This document shows positions 47,714-59,810 of a stretch of 64,000 nucleotides of DNA, in pieces. Numbering within the stretch: position 1 is the first letter of the stretch; each line of letters starts with the position of its first letter. The DNA lies in the NCBI GenBank assembly GCA_016758965.1, contig JAEPRB010000004.1, positions 1 through 64,000 of the forward strand, written 5' to 3'. This DNA is from Circinella minor (lineage: Eukaryota > Mucoromycota > Mucoromycetes > Mucorales > Lichtheimiaceae). Below the pieces are notes generated by a model, which saw only the letters and a list, made by a program, of their open reading frames with translations, was not told the origin of the DNA and did no database searches. Both the position numbers and the translations under genes were made by a program.

Positions 47714-49375
47714 TCATGTCGATTTTTTTGGTTGCCATCTCATGAATCTTGTAAGTGGAGTTTGTGGTATCTCAAAAAAGGAATAAGCTATTAAAGAAAA
47801 TTAGTTGTCAGCAAAGCATAAAATTTAAAAGAGAATGTATTAACAACAGTGTAAAAAAAAACTTACCATCGGATGCCATAAGTATATCAATAATAGGTCC
47901 CAACAGAGTCTCATAATCAACCCCTTGATCTCCCATATGTGGTATTTGATATGCCCATGTAGGATCAAAAATATTCCATTTATGCATATCTGATTTTGAA
48001 AACGTACAAGGAAACGTTTCCATAAGAGGACCAAACAAATCAGGGCGTGTTACTGGATCGTTAGTAATATCATTAACGAGATAGTTGATGGGATACCGTG
48101 AATCGATGGTGGCACGATATTCGACACATGCATCCAACAATTGATGTCTATCCACTTGGGGCCTTGCCAGCAGCTCTGATAAGCGCGAAGATTGGAGTGG
48201 CATGGTGGCAGAAACAGCCTGGTTAATCGGAATATCACCAAAAATCTCCAACACGACTGCATTCATGAGCTCCTTCCGTGCTACACTTGACAATGCACTT
48301 TCATCTGTTGTACTGATTCGTGCATCCAATGCTATAAACTTGGCCAAATTCAAATGAAGTGAACTATATCGTCGTCTACCACCTAGTGCTTCAATCATTT
48401 GGTTCGCCGTACTGGTCACTGGAGCCAAATTGTTGGGTGTTACAAATAATCTACTGTTGAGAGCACGCTTGAGTGCTGACTGGCCTTTACTGCTGCGGGT
48501 ACGGTAGCGTGCGGCTGACGACAATGCACCAAACTGTACAAGAGTGGCATCAAAACTTGCCAACTGTGCTGCACCCAAATACTTTTTAAGTGGTTTTCTA
48601 AGTGGTTCAGGAGGTTGGACAATTTGTTCACCATGCTCGACGCTACTGCCGTTTGCTGCAAAACTCATGGGATCAACAATGTCTACACTGTCAATAAAAC
48701 CAACTGCCGATTCATGTTTTCCCCAGTTATGATCTCGTACACGCTCAATAATCTGAATACCAAATTCTGCTTCGAGTTGAGTAAAGTCGAATAAAGTTGA
48801 CCATGGGATTTCGGTCCATTCGTTCATCGAATAACATGGTTCAAGGTCAATGCGCCATTGTTCTGCTGCTTCAGGTGTTTTGCATATACGCCGAAGAATC
48901 GTTTTTTCTTGTGCTTCATATCGCTGTGCAAGTTGGTTGAATGGTAACCAAGGGTATGGTTTGCCAAGACGTAACATGGGTGCAATTATAATTCGTTTGG
49001 TGTCATAGGCGATACGAAGAGCATTTCTGAAACTTTCGTGTTGTTCAGTAAAATCACTATGTTCAAGTCATGGTTAGCAATGAGTATAAATGAATACATT
49101 ATTATGTTCAATGCCCCCTTTCTTTTATTTCTTTACCCATGTGGAAACCAAGACATATATCGAGGAACCGGAGGTGGGACCTGCCCTTTTCCCTCGGCTC
49201 CTCCAGCTCCACCAGCAGCTGGTTGCTCTTGTCTTCCTTCCCCAGTTATAGGATTTTGTGCATTAAGATAAGATGTTGGTGTAGGGTTTTGTAGTTTAGG
49301 AATAACAATAAATATTAGAAAGAGTAGAAAAGTTGCTACGCCAAGAAAATATACAAGACGATTTGTCCGTGGCAT
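47714..49375 (-). CDS. Type II membrane protein, O-fucosyltransferase-like
   Basis: Three exons (49375-49137, 49056-47867, 47787-47714) join to 500 residues. A short cytosolic N-terminus (MPRTNR) is followed by a signal anchor (about 7-28, VYFLGVATFLLFLIFIVIP) and a Pro/Gly/Gln-rich stem, the usual form of a Golgi or ER glycosyltransferase. The globular part starts YMSWFPHG, then DFTEQHESFRNALRIAYDTK and IIIAPMLRLGKPYPW, which resemble the N-terminal half of fungal GDP-fucose protein O-fucosyltransferase-like proteins (a nucleotide-sugar loop followed by a list of early residues, then acceptor-binding helices). A late motif SSLHLNLAKFIALDARI fits the second half. The C-terminal exon (AYSFFEIPQTPLTRFMRWQP) depends on a six-T run for its phase. 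The family call is from pattern memory only. Another GT-B-like enzyme is possible. Confidence 0.55.
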
Positions 49376-51116
49376 GTGGGAAAGGTAAATAGAAATGAAA
49401 GAAAGGCGTGAACTCTATTTTTTCTCTCATCTCGAGGAATTACAAAAATGGACAACAATGCGTGTCTGGCAATAAAAAATTCTTCGAGAAAAGTGAAAAA
49501 ATCAGGATCCAATTAATGCATTTCAGGTATCCAACAATCATATATCACTATCCATATAAAGTAAAATGAGGGTTATTAAGCGTCATGATTTTCTGACCAG
49601 TATGCTTTTTCATCATATCATATACGCGTTTCCAGTGAAATGAGCATAGCGAAAAATATAACTTCATTATAGTTAATAAGAACTGTATTAGCTTGTGTTG
49701 TAATGATCTGTTAATGGACCCTGCCTTGTAATTTGTGGCGATCAAGTACTATATATTAAGTAATTATTACTGTATACTAAAATTGAACTTATATTGATTC
49801 GAGCTATAAAAAATGACGTCTACTACTACCATGATTTTAAGGTTATCACTTTGAGCGAGATAATATAAACATGATATCGAGGACAATTTATATGCTCATA
49901 CCTGATACTATTTTAAGTGCAGAGAAATCAACATTATAGTGAACGATCAATTCGGAAGGGTAAACAAATTTTTGTTGATATGATGTTGGCTTGAGAGAAG
50001 ACAAAGGAAGAATCGCAAAATAAATTTAGGTGGAACAGAGCTGTTTAAAAGTTAGAAGTTTACTCTATTTTTATATCAAAGTTCACCATATATGGTGTTT
50101 TTACCGAGAAAGCTACCAAAGCATTGTAAAACCAGGTAAAGTTTATTATACATGCTACTTTCTTATACATGCGGGTCATTAAATCGATTAGAATAAATTT
50201 TATGTTGCCCCGTCTGATCGTTCAACCCCCTTGCATATCAAAAGTTTAAAGTAGGAGTGCTGGAATTTAACCAGGGCGCAGGGGTGATGGCAAGGCGGAC
50301 TTTCGGGTAAAGTGGCTATGTAAGTTGAAATGTAAAAAGTTTGTAGTTCCGGAGAGCGCTCCGGTGATGCCGTTATATACATGAGAAAAGCACCAAGAAT
50401 GGAAGAAAATAAAGCCACCAGGTAATAGAAATAATGACATAATCATAATAAGTCCATTCCAAGTAATACAAAGTAGTAAACAATCCTGGTAACGAAATAT
50501 ATGAAAAGCGTTTATTAAGCATGCCTTTTGTTACTTACAATGAAAAATAAAATGCATACATGTCGCGTCGTAGTATAATAAGTGATGAGCAACGAGTAAG
50601 ACCCATTTAACTAAGTAGTATTAGTTGAGAAAAGGGCAAAAACTTTGGCGCTTAATGACTGATAGCTGACTTAAACATCCATACGATGGTAGCTAATATA
50701 TATATATATATGACGGGCCGATTCTACCGAGATGATAGAAAAAGTTTAAGCCGATCCCGAGTTTTTGTTTTGCTACCAAGCCGATTTCTGCCCCTTCACG
50801 ATGAATAGAAGACAAGGGCGGCGTACATGTGTAAGAATATTGCGTACAAAATATCAGTAAAAAGTATAAATCGTGTGATAAAAAAAAATTGTATATATAA
50901 TGGTTATAAAAAAAAGAACAAACGCTATACAGGTTGTGCGCTGCAATTGTGATTAAAGAGATATACATAAATGGAAAAAAGGAGGGAGAAACGATAATGT
51001 TTGTTGTTAGAATGAGAAATAAACGGGGAAAGAAACAAGAGCAGGAAGAAAAGCAACTTTTTTTTTTACTGGTACAAGTGACTAGTGGGAGGTCGGGATC
51101 CTGCCTACACACCACA
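49376..51116. other. 1.7-kb intergenic region
   Basis: No gene is called. Frames at 50200-50418 and 50693-51124 lack recognisable content. Small structures are a 14-bp palindrome CACCATATATGGTG (50084-50097) and a GC-rich hairpin CCGGAG-AGCG-CTCCGG (50349-50364) that stands out against the AT-rich background. Confidence 0.5.
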
Positions 51117-52895
51117 CTAATCACTTTTCTTTTTGTTATCTACAGTGTTGCTATAAAATAAGATGGAAAATTAATCATCCAATTTGTTTCCTTTTATATG
51201 CTTATAGGTACAATTGAGAACCCCCATCGGATAACTTACCCTTCTTCTTCTTCATCTTCGTCATCACTACGAGTATCTTCGGCACCTCTGCCTTGAATAA
51301 CCCGGTATACGACCTTGACGATCAAGCTGAACCAGTATATCATAATGATATCTAGAGACAGCAAGAGGAACAAATACAATTTTTGGGTAAAGGGTGTAAA
51401 ATATTTGCCTTTTGCAGGCTCCCAGAGCATATCCATATACTTGTCAGGTTCGGCTAAATAAAAAATAACATTATTATCCGTCAGTATCATCGCAATGAAC
51501 TATTAACTCATTCCCATCCTCCTATCCTATTTTTGTCATACCGTATGTTGCCCATACAATTACTGTGAAGAAGCCATGGCGTGTCACGGGCCAACCTATT
51601 GCAAACATAGCGAAAGCTACGTCGCACAAGGTAGTAAACCCTAAGTACTTTAAAAGTTTCGCAAACTATCCAGTATAGTAAAACAGTCAAAAAATACCGT
51701 ATTCGGCGCATAAGTATACATAACATACACACTCCACAAGAGAGAAAACATCATACATATACGCCAACATAAAGCTTTTTTATAATTTCTCGCTCTCTTT
51801 CCTCGTCTCAATTTTTCTCTCTCAACCCCACACGCATTATATCATCAACATACCGATAAGAGGATATCGCATAAATCCATACAGCATAAAACTGCATTGC
51901 CGATACGAGTAAAATTGGTATAGTAACTCGATACCAACAAGATGATTGTAATAATGTGATGGGTTACCATGGCATAGTGATCTTTTCTTCGTTTTTCCAT
52001 GTGGATGACATAAATTTGCTGGAACCAAAACGCGGTTTGCATTAAATAATAATACTTTGTAAGACTCGTTAAATAAATATGAGGATAGCCGATCCAATAT
52101 TGGGATGTGTTGAGCCAGTATGGACTATAATACATAATGTACTACAATATCATTTCAGTCATTATCCCCATATCCCCAAAAAAAAAGAGGTAATTCGTTT
52201 TTTTTTCATCTTAGTATAAATTTCGTTACCCATATGCATCCCCCACATATAATAATCCCTTTCACATAATAGCCGCGTCATCTCCGGATACGTTTCATAT
52301 CCTATATTATAACCCAAAAATAAATATCATACCATGCCAAGGGACCAGAAAAAACCGGCATAAGTAAAGAGAAAACCTTGTTCTGCAAATCGCTGTCGCT
52401 TTCCAAACGGTTTGATACCGACTAAACGGCCTAGTGGATGATATATATACTTCATAATGCTTGCTCTAAGAAAGGTGAATGCGACCACCCAGAAGCCCAC
52501 AAAATAAAAATCATCAACACCCTTGTCATATGCGTCCGGTCCAACTTTATAAGATAACGTAAGGCATTTGGTCGCCAACGGTGAGCTTAATAAAAAGTGA
52601 CCGAGAACAACGACACATGATATAAGCCCAGTTATTTCTATAGAGAGAAAATGCGTAAAAACACGGGTTTTTTCCAACCATTAGTATTCCATCGAGTAAC
52701 TCTTGACGCGTGTCAAATAGCGTTCCATTTATTCTTCTTCCTTCTAACTTGTACATTTTTATTTTTTGTTTCTTCATCCCATTCTCCTTATTTACCTAGT
52801 TCAAAATTCAGAACGCGCTCTGCAATGGTTTCGGGAACAGTAACAGATTTTGACGGCTTTATGAGTTTGGACTCTTTCCTCTTAAGGTCGGTCAT
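51117..52895 (-). CDS. LAG1: Ceramide synthase (Lag1/Lac1, TLC domain)
   Basis: Six exons (52895-52796, 52637-52333, 52141-51854, 51665-51542, 51453-51240, 51150-51117) give 354 residues. This ER membrane enzyme acylates sphingoid bases with acyl-CoA. The TLC domain carries the Lag motif HMEKRRKDHYAMVTHHIITI, with the essential His pair, and later NFTRIGNAVLCCMDLCDILL. About seven or eight membrane spans are visible, with a hydrophobic end YLFLLLSLDIIMIYWFSLI. The C-terminus is acidic (SDDEDEEEEG). Exon 5 ends GG before a perfect donor gtaagt. If spliced, the last exon adds NTVDNKKKSD, ending in KKSD, a KKxx ER-retrieval signal. If retained, the donor itself makes a stop, TAA at 51236-51238, giving 344 residues. 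I prefer the spliced form because of the signal. Start at 52895 is the first ATG not preceded by a stop in frame. Confidence 0.9.
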
Positions 52896-54527
52896 GAAGA
52901 AAGGGGAAAGGGATGTTGAGCGATTTAAAAGAGAGAAAAAAGAGAGTGAAGAAAAAAAAAAGGGGAGGGGAGGTGGTTTTTCTGGGCGAAACTATTTTTT
53001 TTTGTCGCCGAGCGTTTTACTGACGAACCCATTTTAGTCTTTGTTTCTCAGCTGAGTATCTTCTATTTTTCTATAGACCCATATGCAGTTGTGCCTGTGT
53101 TCAGTGAGAACAAGATATAGACGAATACAGTAAGCGTTTACTCAGTGTGTGTATGCTTTTATTATTAAAGTTCAATTGTATATAATAAAAGAAAAACCAA
53201 GAGCGAAGGATCCTTTAAACTATAATGGAGTGATATTTGTTAAAATAGATATACATGTCCCTCTCTATTATAATGTCTAAGTTGTCGACCACAGATCAAA
53301 ACATCAGATAAATCCTTCAAAAGGCAAGAATATTATTTAAATCACCATTTATGAACCCTTTATTTACCTCTTGAAAAGATAAAAAAAAAATGTTGATCAT
53401 GAGTTTTTGCAATGAGATTGATCTTGTAAGACCATAATGAGTCGGTATATGAAAATAAAAGACGGGAAGAATGACAGTAAATTTCTTATTGGAGATTAGT
53501 AGCTTCTTTTATATACACTTTTATTGCCAATATATATAAAAGATTAATATTTTAATGAATTGTTATTAAATACATATATTTTCTTTGATCTTTGTACATT
53601 AACTTTTAAATATGGTTACAATTTTTGGTGAAATAACTTAATGAATGATTTGTGTTTGTTGGCAGGTTACATTTTAGCAATTTTTTTTTATCTTAGGTAA
53701 CAATACTCACTAACGCTAATCCTGGAATGTGGTACGCGCTTCTCTAAGTGGAGTGTTAAAAAAGTATCCTGTGGAATGTCAAGTTTTCTCTGGTAAATCA
53801 AGCTATAAATAAAAATAATCAATTGTTCTCTATATTTGAACTATTTACTACTTTATAGCTAGACAATTTGATATCATATGACAACTGTTAAATAAACATT
53901 GTTGATTTAGATAAGCAAACTTGATTTTTTTTAGGCGAATGAAATATCCACTCCATTTTTTCGCACGTAATTAGATCATTTACCATATTTGGTTTTGAGA
54001 TAAAAAAAAATGTAGTGCTATTTTACTATTTTGTTCGAGAACATCCCAAAAGAGATTTGTCTTATAGTATCTTGATAGAAGTCTAAAATAATAAACGATC
54101 CTAGAAAAAGAAAAACATTGATGGCTCTCCCATGGATGTTTTATTCCAAAAGAAGAAAAAAGATTAATTTAGTTATTATATATTGTTTTGATTTCCGTAT
54201 TTTTTTTTCTCAAGAAACCAAGTGATGTAATCTATGCCAAGAACAGAATATTATGACAACAGTATCTAAAACTACATTACTGACAATCCATATAAAATCG
54301 ATGAGTCTTTAATCCCTTTTCTTTTTCTTTTTCACTTTACTACTAGACTAAACTCTGATTTAAACAGCAGAGAATGACATACTAAAACTAGATCAAACTA
54401 GATCAAACCTAAAAATCCTGAATCTCAACCGCATAAAAAACCTTCCTTGAACTCAAAAAAATAAAATCTTTAGCAGTTTTGAATGAAAAACATGGAATAA
54501 TATTTTATTATATAAATCATATACAAT
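52896..54527. other. 1.6-kb intergenic region
   Basis: No gene or RNA recognised. The 3' end of HIS3 lies just after. A short direct repeat AACTAGATCAA occurs twice near 54385-54410. The open frame at 52651-53037 (+) is antisense to the ceramide synthase start and is not called. Confidence 0.5.
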
Positions 54528-55525
54528 TTACAAAACACCTTTCGTACTTGGAACATCTACACAAAAGTAACAAAAAAAAAATTGCATGTTACAATTAATA
54601 TTCTATCTCTTATCCACATATTTTAATATTATTATTATTTTACCTGAACCACCGGTTAATTCAACAGCTTGTTTGATAGCAACAGCCAAAGACTTGAAAG
54701 CAGATTCGGCCCTATATGACAAAAAAAAAAAGATATATTAGTTAGTTCAAAAAATATAGAATACGTGAGAGATATATGAAAAAAAGACAATCAACAAGTT
54801 TCCACACATTTAAAATAACATTTCCATATAACTTACTTGTGATGATCGTTGGTACCCTTCAAGACATCAACGTGAAGAGTGACACCTGCTGCAAAGGCAA
54901 ATGATAAAAGTACGTGAGGAATCATTTCACAAGAAAGTTCACCAATTTTTTCACGCTTCAATTCCAAATTGATATCAGCAAATGGACGACCAGAAATATC
55001 GACTACAGATCGAGAAAGAGCCTAAAAGTAATATAACGATTAATAATACGTTTCTCGGGTTTCTATTGGAGTATCTATAAACTATGCAGCATTTAATCAT
55101 ACCTCATCAAGTGGACAGAAAGCTGAACCGAATCGCTTAATGCCCTTTGGTGTACCAAGAGCCTGCTTAAATGCCATGCCAAGAGCAATACCGGTATCTT
55201 CAGCTGTATGATGGTCATCAATATGCAAGTCGCCAACACACTTGAGAGTCAGTGACCAACCACCGTGCTTTGCGAGAGCATGGTACATCTATAAATTTCG
55301 ACTATGAGAAAAACTTTGACATCCAAACTCCCCCTCCTACTTGCCCCCTTACTATAGATTTTTTTTTTTGTTTGTTTGAGAAAGATCTATTCTTACATGA
55401 TCAAGGAATCCAATACCAGTGTCAATATTGATCTTTTGGTCAAATTTAGCATCGAGATTGATATCTAACTGAATATCAGTTTCGTTTGTTTTTCTGTTAA
55501 CTGTTGCTGTACGTGGTGCTGCCAT
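54528..55525 (-). CDS. HIS3: Imidazoleglycerol-phosphate dehydratase
   Basis: Five exons (55525-55397, 55288-55103, 55021-54837, 54711-54644, 54556-54528) encode 198 residues, the usual length. It catalyses the sixth step of histidine synthesis, using two Mn ions. The opening [16 protein letters not shown], the metal-binding repeats [20 protein letters not shown] [10 protein letters not shown] and GTNDHHKAESAFK, the [20 protein letters not shown] block, and the end DVPSTKGVL are all standard. The last exon is 29 nt and encodes only that conserved tail. Without it the model would run into a spurious extension at the donor site. A perfect Gcn4-type site lies about 130 bp upstream of the start. 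Confidence 0.96.
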
Positions 55526-56246
55526 TGTGATATATTATGGAACTCTCCCCTTTTTTGTTAGTGATAGAAAAAAGTATATATTTCTAAAGTGAGAGAAGCC
55601 TGTTTCTGTTTTTTTTTTTTTTGCAGACCAACCCAAATGGTTGCCCAAGTTCATGAGTCATCTCCGCTTCATTTTGATGGAAGATAAAACCCAAACTTCT
55701 ATTCTTCTCTAATATTTGTTTTATAAAACAAATAGAAAGTAGCTTTATTTTTTGAGATTGATACGTTCTTTTTCTTGATCTTCCATGTGATAAAAACTCT
55801 TTATTTTATGTTGATGCAGATTGTTATTTATTATATACGACTAATAAGAAAAATGACATTTCCACAGTTCAACTATCTTTGTATCACACAGCATATATCT
55901 CAAAACCATAACGATAAATATGATTAAAATAAAAATAAAGCTTTTATATTTATAAAAAAACTTTCAATATATATAATATATATACTTTGGGTTATCTACG
56001 AAGACAGAAAATATGCTGGGCTTTTTGTTATTTTTCTTTTGATTGGTAATATGTAAAGAAGTGTATTCGTTATAACTATAAGGAAATAGGAGGGTGACTT
56101 TTTTTTAAAAAAAAAAATAGAAAAAAAAAAATAGAAAAAAAAAGGTGTTATGGCGATAAGGACAAAAAAGGGGAATATAATACATCAAGAAAGAAATAAG
56201 ATCATGAGAAATAAAATGATATAAAGGTGGGGGAATGGGTCTTTTT
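55526..56246. other. Intergenic region between HIS3 and glutamine synthetase
   Basis: Promoter of HIS3 (with the Gcn4-type site at 55653-55661) and 3' flank of the glutamine synthetase gene. Long A runs at 56107-56142. No gene is seen. Confidence 0.6.
55653..55661. promoter_or_regulatory. Gcn4/Cpc1-type binding site upstream of HIS3
   Basis: ATGAGTCAT, the perfect palindromic bZIP site of general amino acid control, begins 128 bp upstream of the HIS3 start codon. Position, perfect match and target gene all fit. Binding is inferred. Confidence 0.65.
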
Positions 56247-57576
56247 TTAGTTTTCGGGGTAGAAGGTAGATTCGACAATGATAGCTGTCACTTGATAAGG
56301 ATCAATGTTGGAAGCAGGACGTCTGTCTTCAAGGTAACCTTTGCCTTCCTTGCCAACGTGACGAGGAATACGAATAGAAGCACCACGGTTGGCAACACCA
56401 TAGTTGAAGGTATCAATTCGGCCGGTCTCGTGCTTACCAGTCAAACGCTGATCATTGTCGTCACCGTACACGGCAATGTGTTCCATATGACGCAAACTCA
56501 TCTTCTTGATGGCCTTCTCGATGGCAACAATACCACCCTCTTGACGCATTTCTAAGGTAGAGAAATTTGTGTGACAACCAGCTCCATTCCAGTCACCTTG
56601 GATAGGCTTGGGATGAATAGAGACAGAAATGCCAAAGTCTTCAGCAACACGTTCCAAAAGATAACGAGCAGCCCACAAATGATCACCACCCTCGATACCT
56701 TCACAGGGACCAACTTGGTATTCAAATTGACCTACGTAAACGAAAAGAAAAAGTGAGTTTATTATTACTTTTATCTTTTTTTTTAAAAAAAAAAATGTTT
56801 GAATATTTACCAGGTGCAACTTCAGCATTTACGCCAGAGATGTTGATACCGGCATACAAACATGCACGGTAGTGAGCTTCGACGATATCACGACCAAAGA
56901 TCTTTCCAGCACCCACACCACAGTAGTATTTGCCCTATATAAAATATTATTTGTTTTAAGTATACATTTTTTTGTTACATGTACATTCCATGATATGCTG
57001 CTGATTCTTTTCAGTCCCCCTTTTTTCCTACTTTTATCCTCTTTTATGTCCTTGTTCTTCCTTATTTCTTTTGTGTTGACGAAAAAAATAAACATGTAGA
57101 TATATTATTCTTACCTGAGGTTCAGGGAAGCCGTGCTTTGGCCAACCGTATGGCTTTTCAGTCTCAGGATCAAAAAGCATATATTCTTGTTCAATACCAA
57201 ACCAAGGCTTGGCATCAGCATGAGTTTCCATCACCTTCTTTGCATGGTGACGATGGTTAGTCTTGTGGGGAGTACCATCAGGGTTAAAAGTTTCGCAGAG
57301 AACAAATTTATTGTTACCACCACGGAAAGGATCGTTGAACAAAGCAACAGGCTGTATGAGAACGTCAGAATCATGACCTTCTGCTTGACCAGTAGAAGAA
57401 CCATCAAAATTCCATTCAGATAAATCGGCAGGAGATTGAGGAACCTTATAGACGGTCTTGGTCTTGCTACGCAAGTTGTTAAAACCATCGATCCAAATAT
57501 ACTCTACTTGAACAGCTCCTTGTTGTTCCAGAGCAAGATATTTTTCAAGAATTTTTGCGTTGGAGACGACAGACAT
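56247..57576 (-). CDS. GLN1: Glutamine synthetase (type II)
   Basis: Three exons (57576-57115, 56934-56811, 56731-56247) encode 356 residues, the normal length of eukaryotic glutamine synthetase. It makes glutamine from glutamate, ammonia and ATP in the cytosol as a decamer. Visible motifs are [16 protein letters not shown], the catalytic [69 protein letters not shown] with the ATP site, [20 protein letters not shown] and [20 protein letters not shown]. The C-terminus ([11 protein letters not shown]) is complete. All active-site Glu and Arg positions I can check are present. Confidence 0.97.
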
Positions 57577-59810
57577 GGTTAGTTTAAAATAGAAGTGAAT
57601 TAATTAAAAAATAAGAAGAGAGAAAAAAAAGTATAAAAATTAGCACAAGATTATGAATTCTTTTTATATCAAAATGTAAAGATAAAAAACCGCGAGGTAC
57701 TATTCGGATTCTGATTGATTGTGATTTTGATCCATTGACACTAAAAGTGGCAGTCTCCGTTCACTTATCTAAGCTTTTCGACTAAACCCCCCTATCTTAC
57801 TTTTTTTGTAACTAATCCTTTCTTTTACCTAATTACCCGAAACGCAAAGGTGCAAAAAAAAAACTTGTTTACTTTATTTTTGTATGATGAAACAATAATA
57901 GCATTAACCATTAAATTTTCCCATCCGTCTTTACCCAACAATAGTAATAATAATATTATTCTTGATTTACTGATAGTTATACTCAAAGGAAAAGCGAGTG
58001 GGGGAGGATTTTGCTTGATCCTCGTTCTTTTTTTTTTTATGTGCAATCAAGCAAACGGAAAAAAATAATATACATACGGGATCGGAGTCTAAAACTAATG
58101 ATCTAATATGGAAGTTCTTATCTCTAAGGCACATGCTTTCTGATAAGAAAAAAACAAAGAGAAAATCTTATCAAACCCGCTGGGACCCCACAGCTCATCG
58201 TCTCCTTTTTCGTTTACTATGGTATAGTCTGATACATTTGTATAAATTGTCCTCACAAATGACGAGTTGAAATATGCAAGTGTTGTAACGAAGTAAAAAT
58301 GTGTGCAGGGAAAAATGAGATTATCGTTATCTCTTTTTACAAGACTATCCTTCCATAGGTTCTAAACATCTTATCGTATAGTATATGAATAATATCTCTT
58401 TATTACTTTAATTTAACTTTTTCGCTTATATCTTATATTCTCTGTTTTTCCGATGTATCGGTCTACAAACTGCATACACATCCTTATGAGGAAATGGAGA
58501 TGAAGATTTCGTAAAAAAAATTCCTGCTCTTAATATGTCTCTCCCTCTTTTCCCCTCTCTGTTCTCCTATTCAAAACCAACTGTACAACTTTTATCATAA
58601 TCATGCAATCTCGTTTCCATGGAAATCGGTTTTTTCTCTATGGTAAACCTGATATATTATGTGGTGATAAACACTCAGTTATCATGTGATGAATATGGAG
58701 TAATGAAGGATAAAAGAGAGAAGTTATGATGCTGATGATGATGTATTGATATGTCCCATCTGATCATTAAGGATAAGTATAAAAAAGATTGTTATCTTTT
58801 ATTTTTCATAGCTCTCCTTACGTAGTACCATCTGTCTCTATTGAAAAGTGGTACGTAAATTGTCATACCTTCAATAAGCTGATAAGAAATTTATTCTGTC
58901 ATGGTCATACTGTTATAGATTGTATATTTTTTCTAGTGAATAATGATGATCAGTGTTATACAGTAAAAAAAATAAATTGAGATACATTTTATTATGCGTC
59001 ATATTTATATTGTATGCATGACTTTTGCAGCTCTGGTGAAAATATAAAGTATTATGCAGATCTTTTTTTGTCCGCTTTATTTCCTGTTTTATAAAAGCAA
59101 GATATCTTTGTAACACATATCCCCAGATTATTCATGAGTATAGGTAGACTTAATTTTTTTATTATTAATCGTATTAATAGTTGATTCAAACTTTTTATTC
59201 TAATGTTATCCAATATAGTAAAAAATAAAAAGAACTAGCTCTATGGCATTTCTAGTATGAACTGTTTTAAACTAAAACATATACGTAAGAGTATATTTAA
59301 ATTACCTATTATCTTATAATTCTAAACAAGTTAATGGATCTAAAAGGCAAAGAGTCATCAACCTACCATAAAAAATATATCTAGACTGTGGCGCGAACCC
59401 GCGGAATTTCTCCTTTTGTTTCAATTTATGTTGACATTTTGTTTTTATGCATAATTTATTGTAGTATATTTTTGAAACTATTTACAAGATTTATCGTTTA
59501 CTTTCTTTGTTTATGGGTATAATAATAACGATAATAGACGTAAAAACTAACAACAACATAAGATATTGTATATTACGATGACTAATATTAAGTTTGAACT
59601 CTGTATGTCACTTTGGCCCATAAGCCAACTACAGTATTTAGAAAGCGAGATGGTACCCAGACTGATGCTAATGGATCTGGTTCTTTGTGGTACTGGATTG
59701 TAACAATTGGCGTATATATGTATACACACCATAGGTCACCAGAGGAATAACACACACAAAAAAACACAAAAAAGAAAGACCATTTCAATTGCTGAGTGTG
59801 ATTTTTTTTT
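57577..59810. other. 2.2-kb intergenic region
   Basis: Promoter of glutamine synthetase (first 800 bp, with GATA-type sites) and 3' flank of PIG-P. I see no gene. A short tRNA-T-arm-like patch at 59388-59405 was considered and rejected. Confidence 0.5.
57764..58375. promoter_or_regulatory. Cluster of GATAAG/CTTATC motifs upstream of glutamine synthetase
   Basis: CTTATC at 57764-57769, 58117-58122, 58167-58172 and 58370-58375, and GATAAG at 58142-58147, all within 800 bp before the start. This is the core of fungal nitrogen-regulatory GATA factors (AreA/Nit2/Gln3). In an AT-rich genome some would occur by chance. Function is inferred. Confidence 0.45.

Noticed and set aside
50349..50364. GC-rich hairpin as a terminator
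   Set aside because: Intrinsic hairpin terminators are bacterial. In a fungal intergenic region this short stem has no assigned role.
52651..53037. 128-residue plus-strand frame antisense to the ceramide synthase start
   Set aside because: It overlaps coding exon 1 of Lag1 on the other strand and has no recognisable content.
59388..59405. GC-rich patch resembling a tRNA T-arm on the minus strand, followed by a T run
   Set aside because: No A box, no matching acceptor stem and an atypical loop (GTTCGC rather than GTTCGA).
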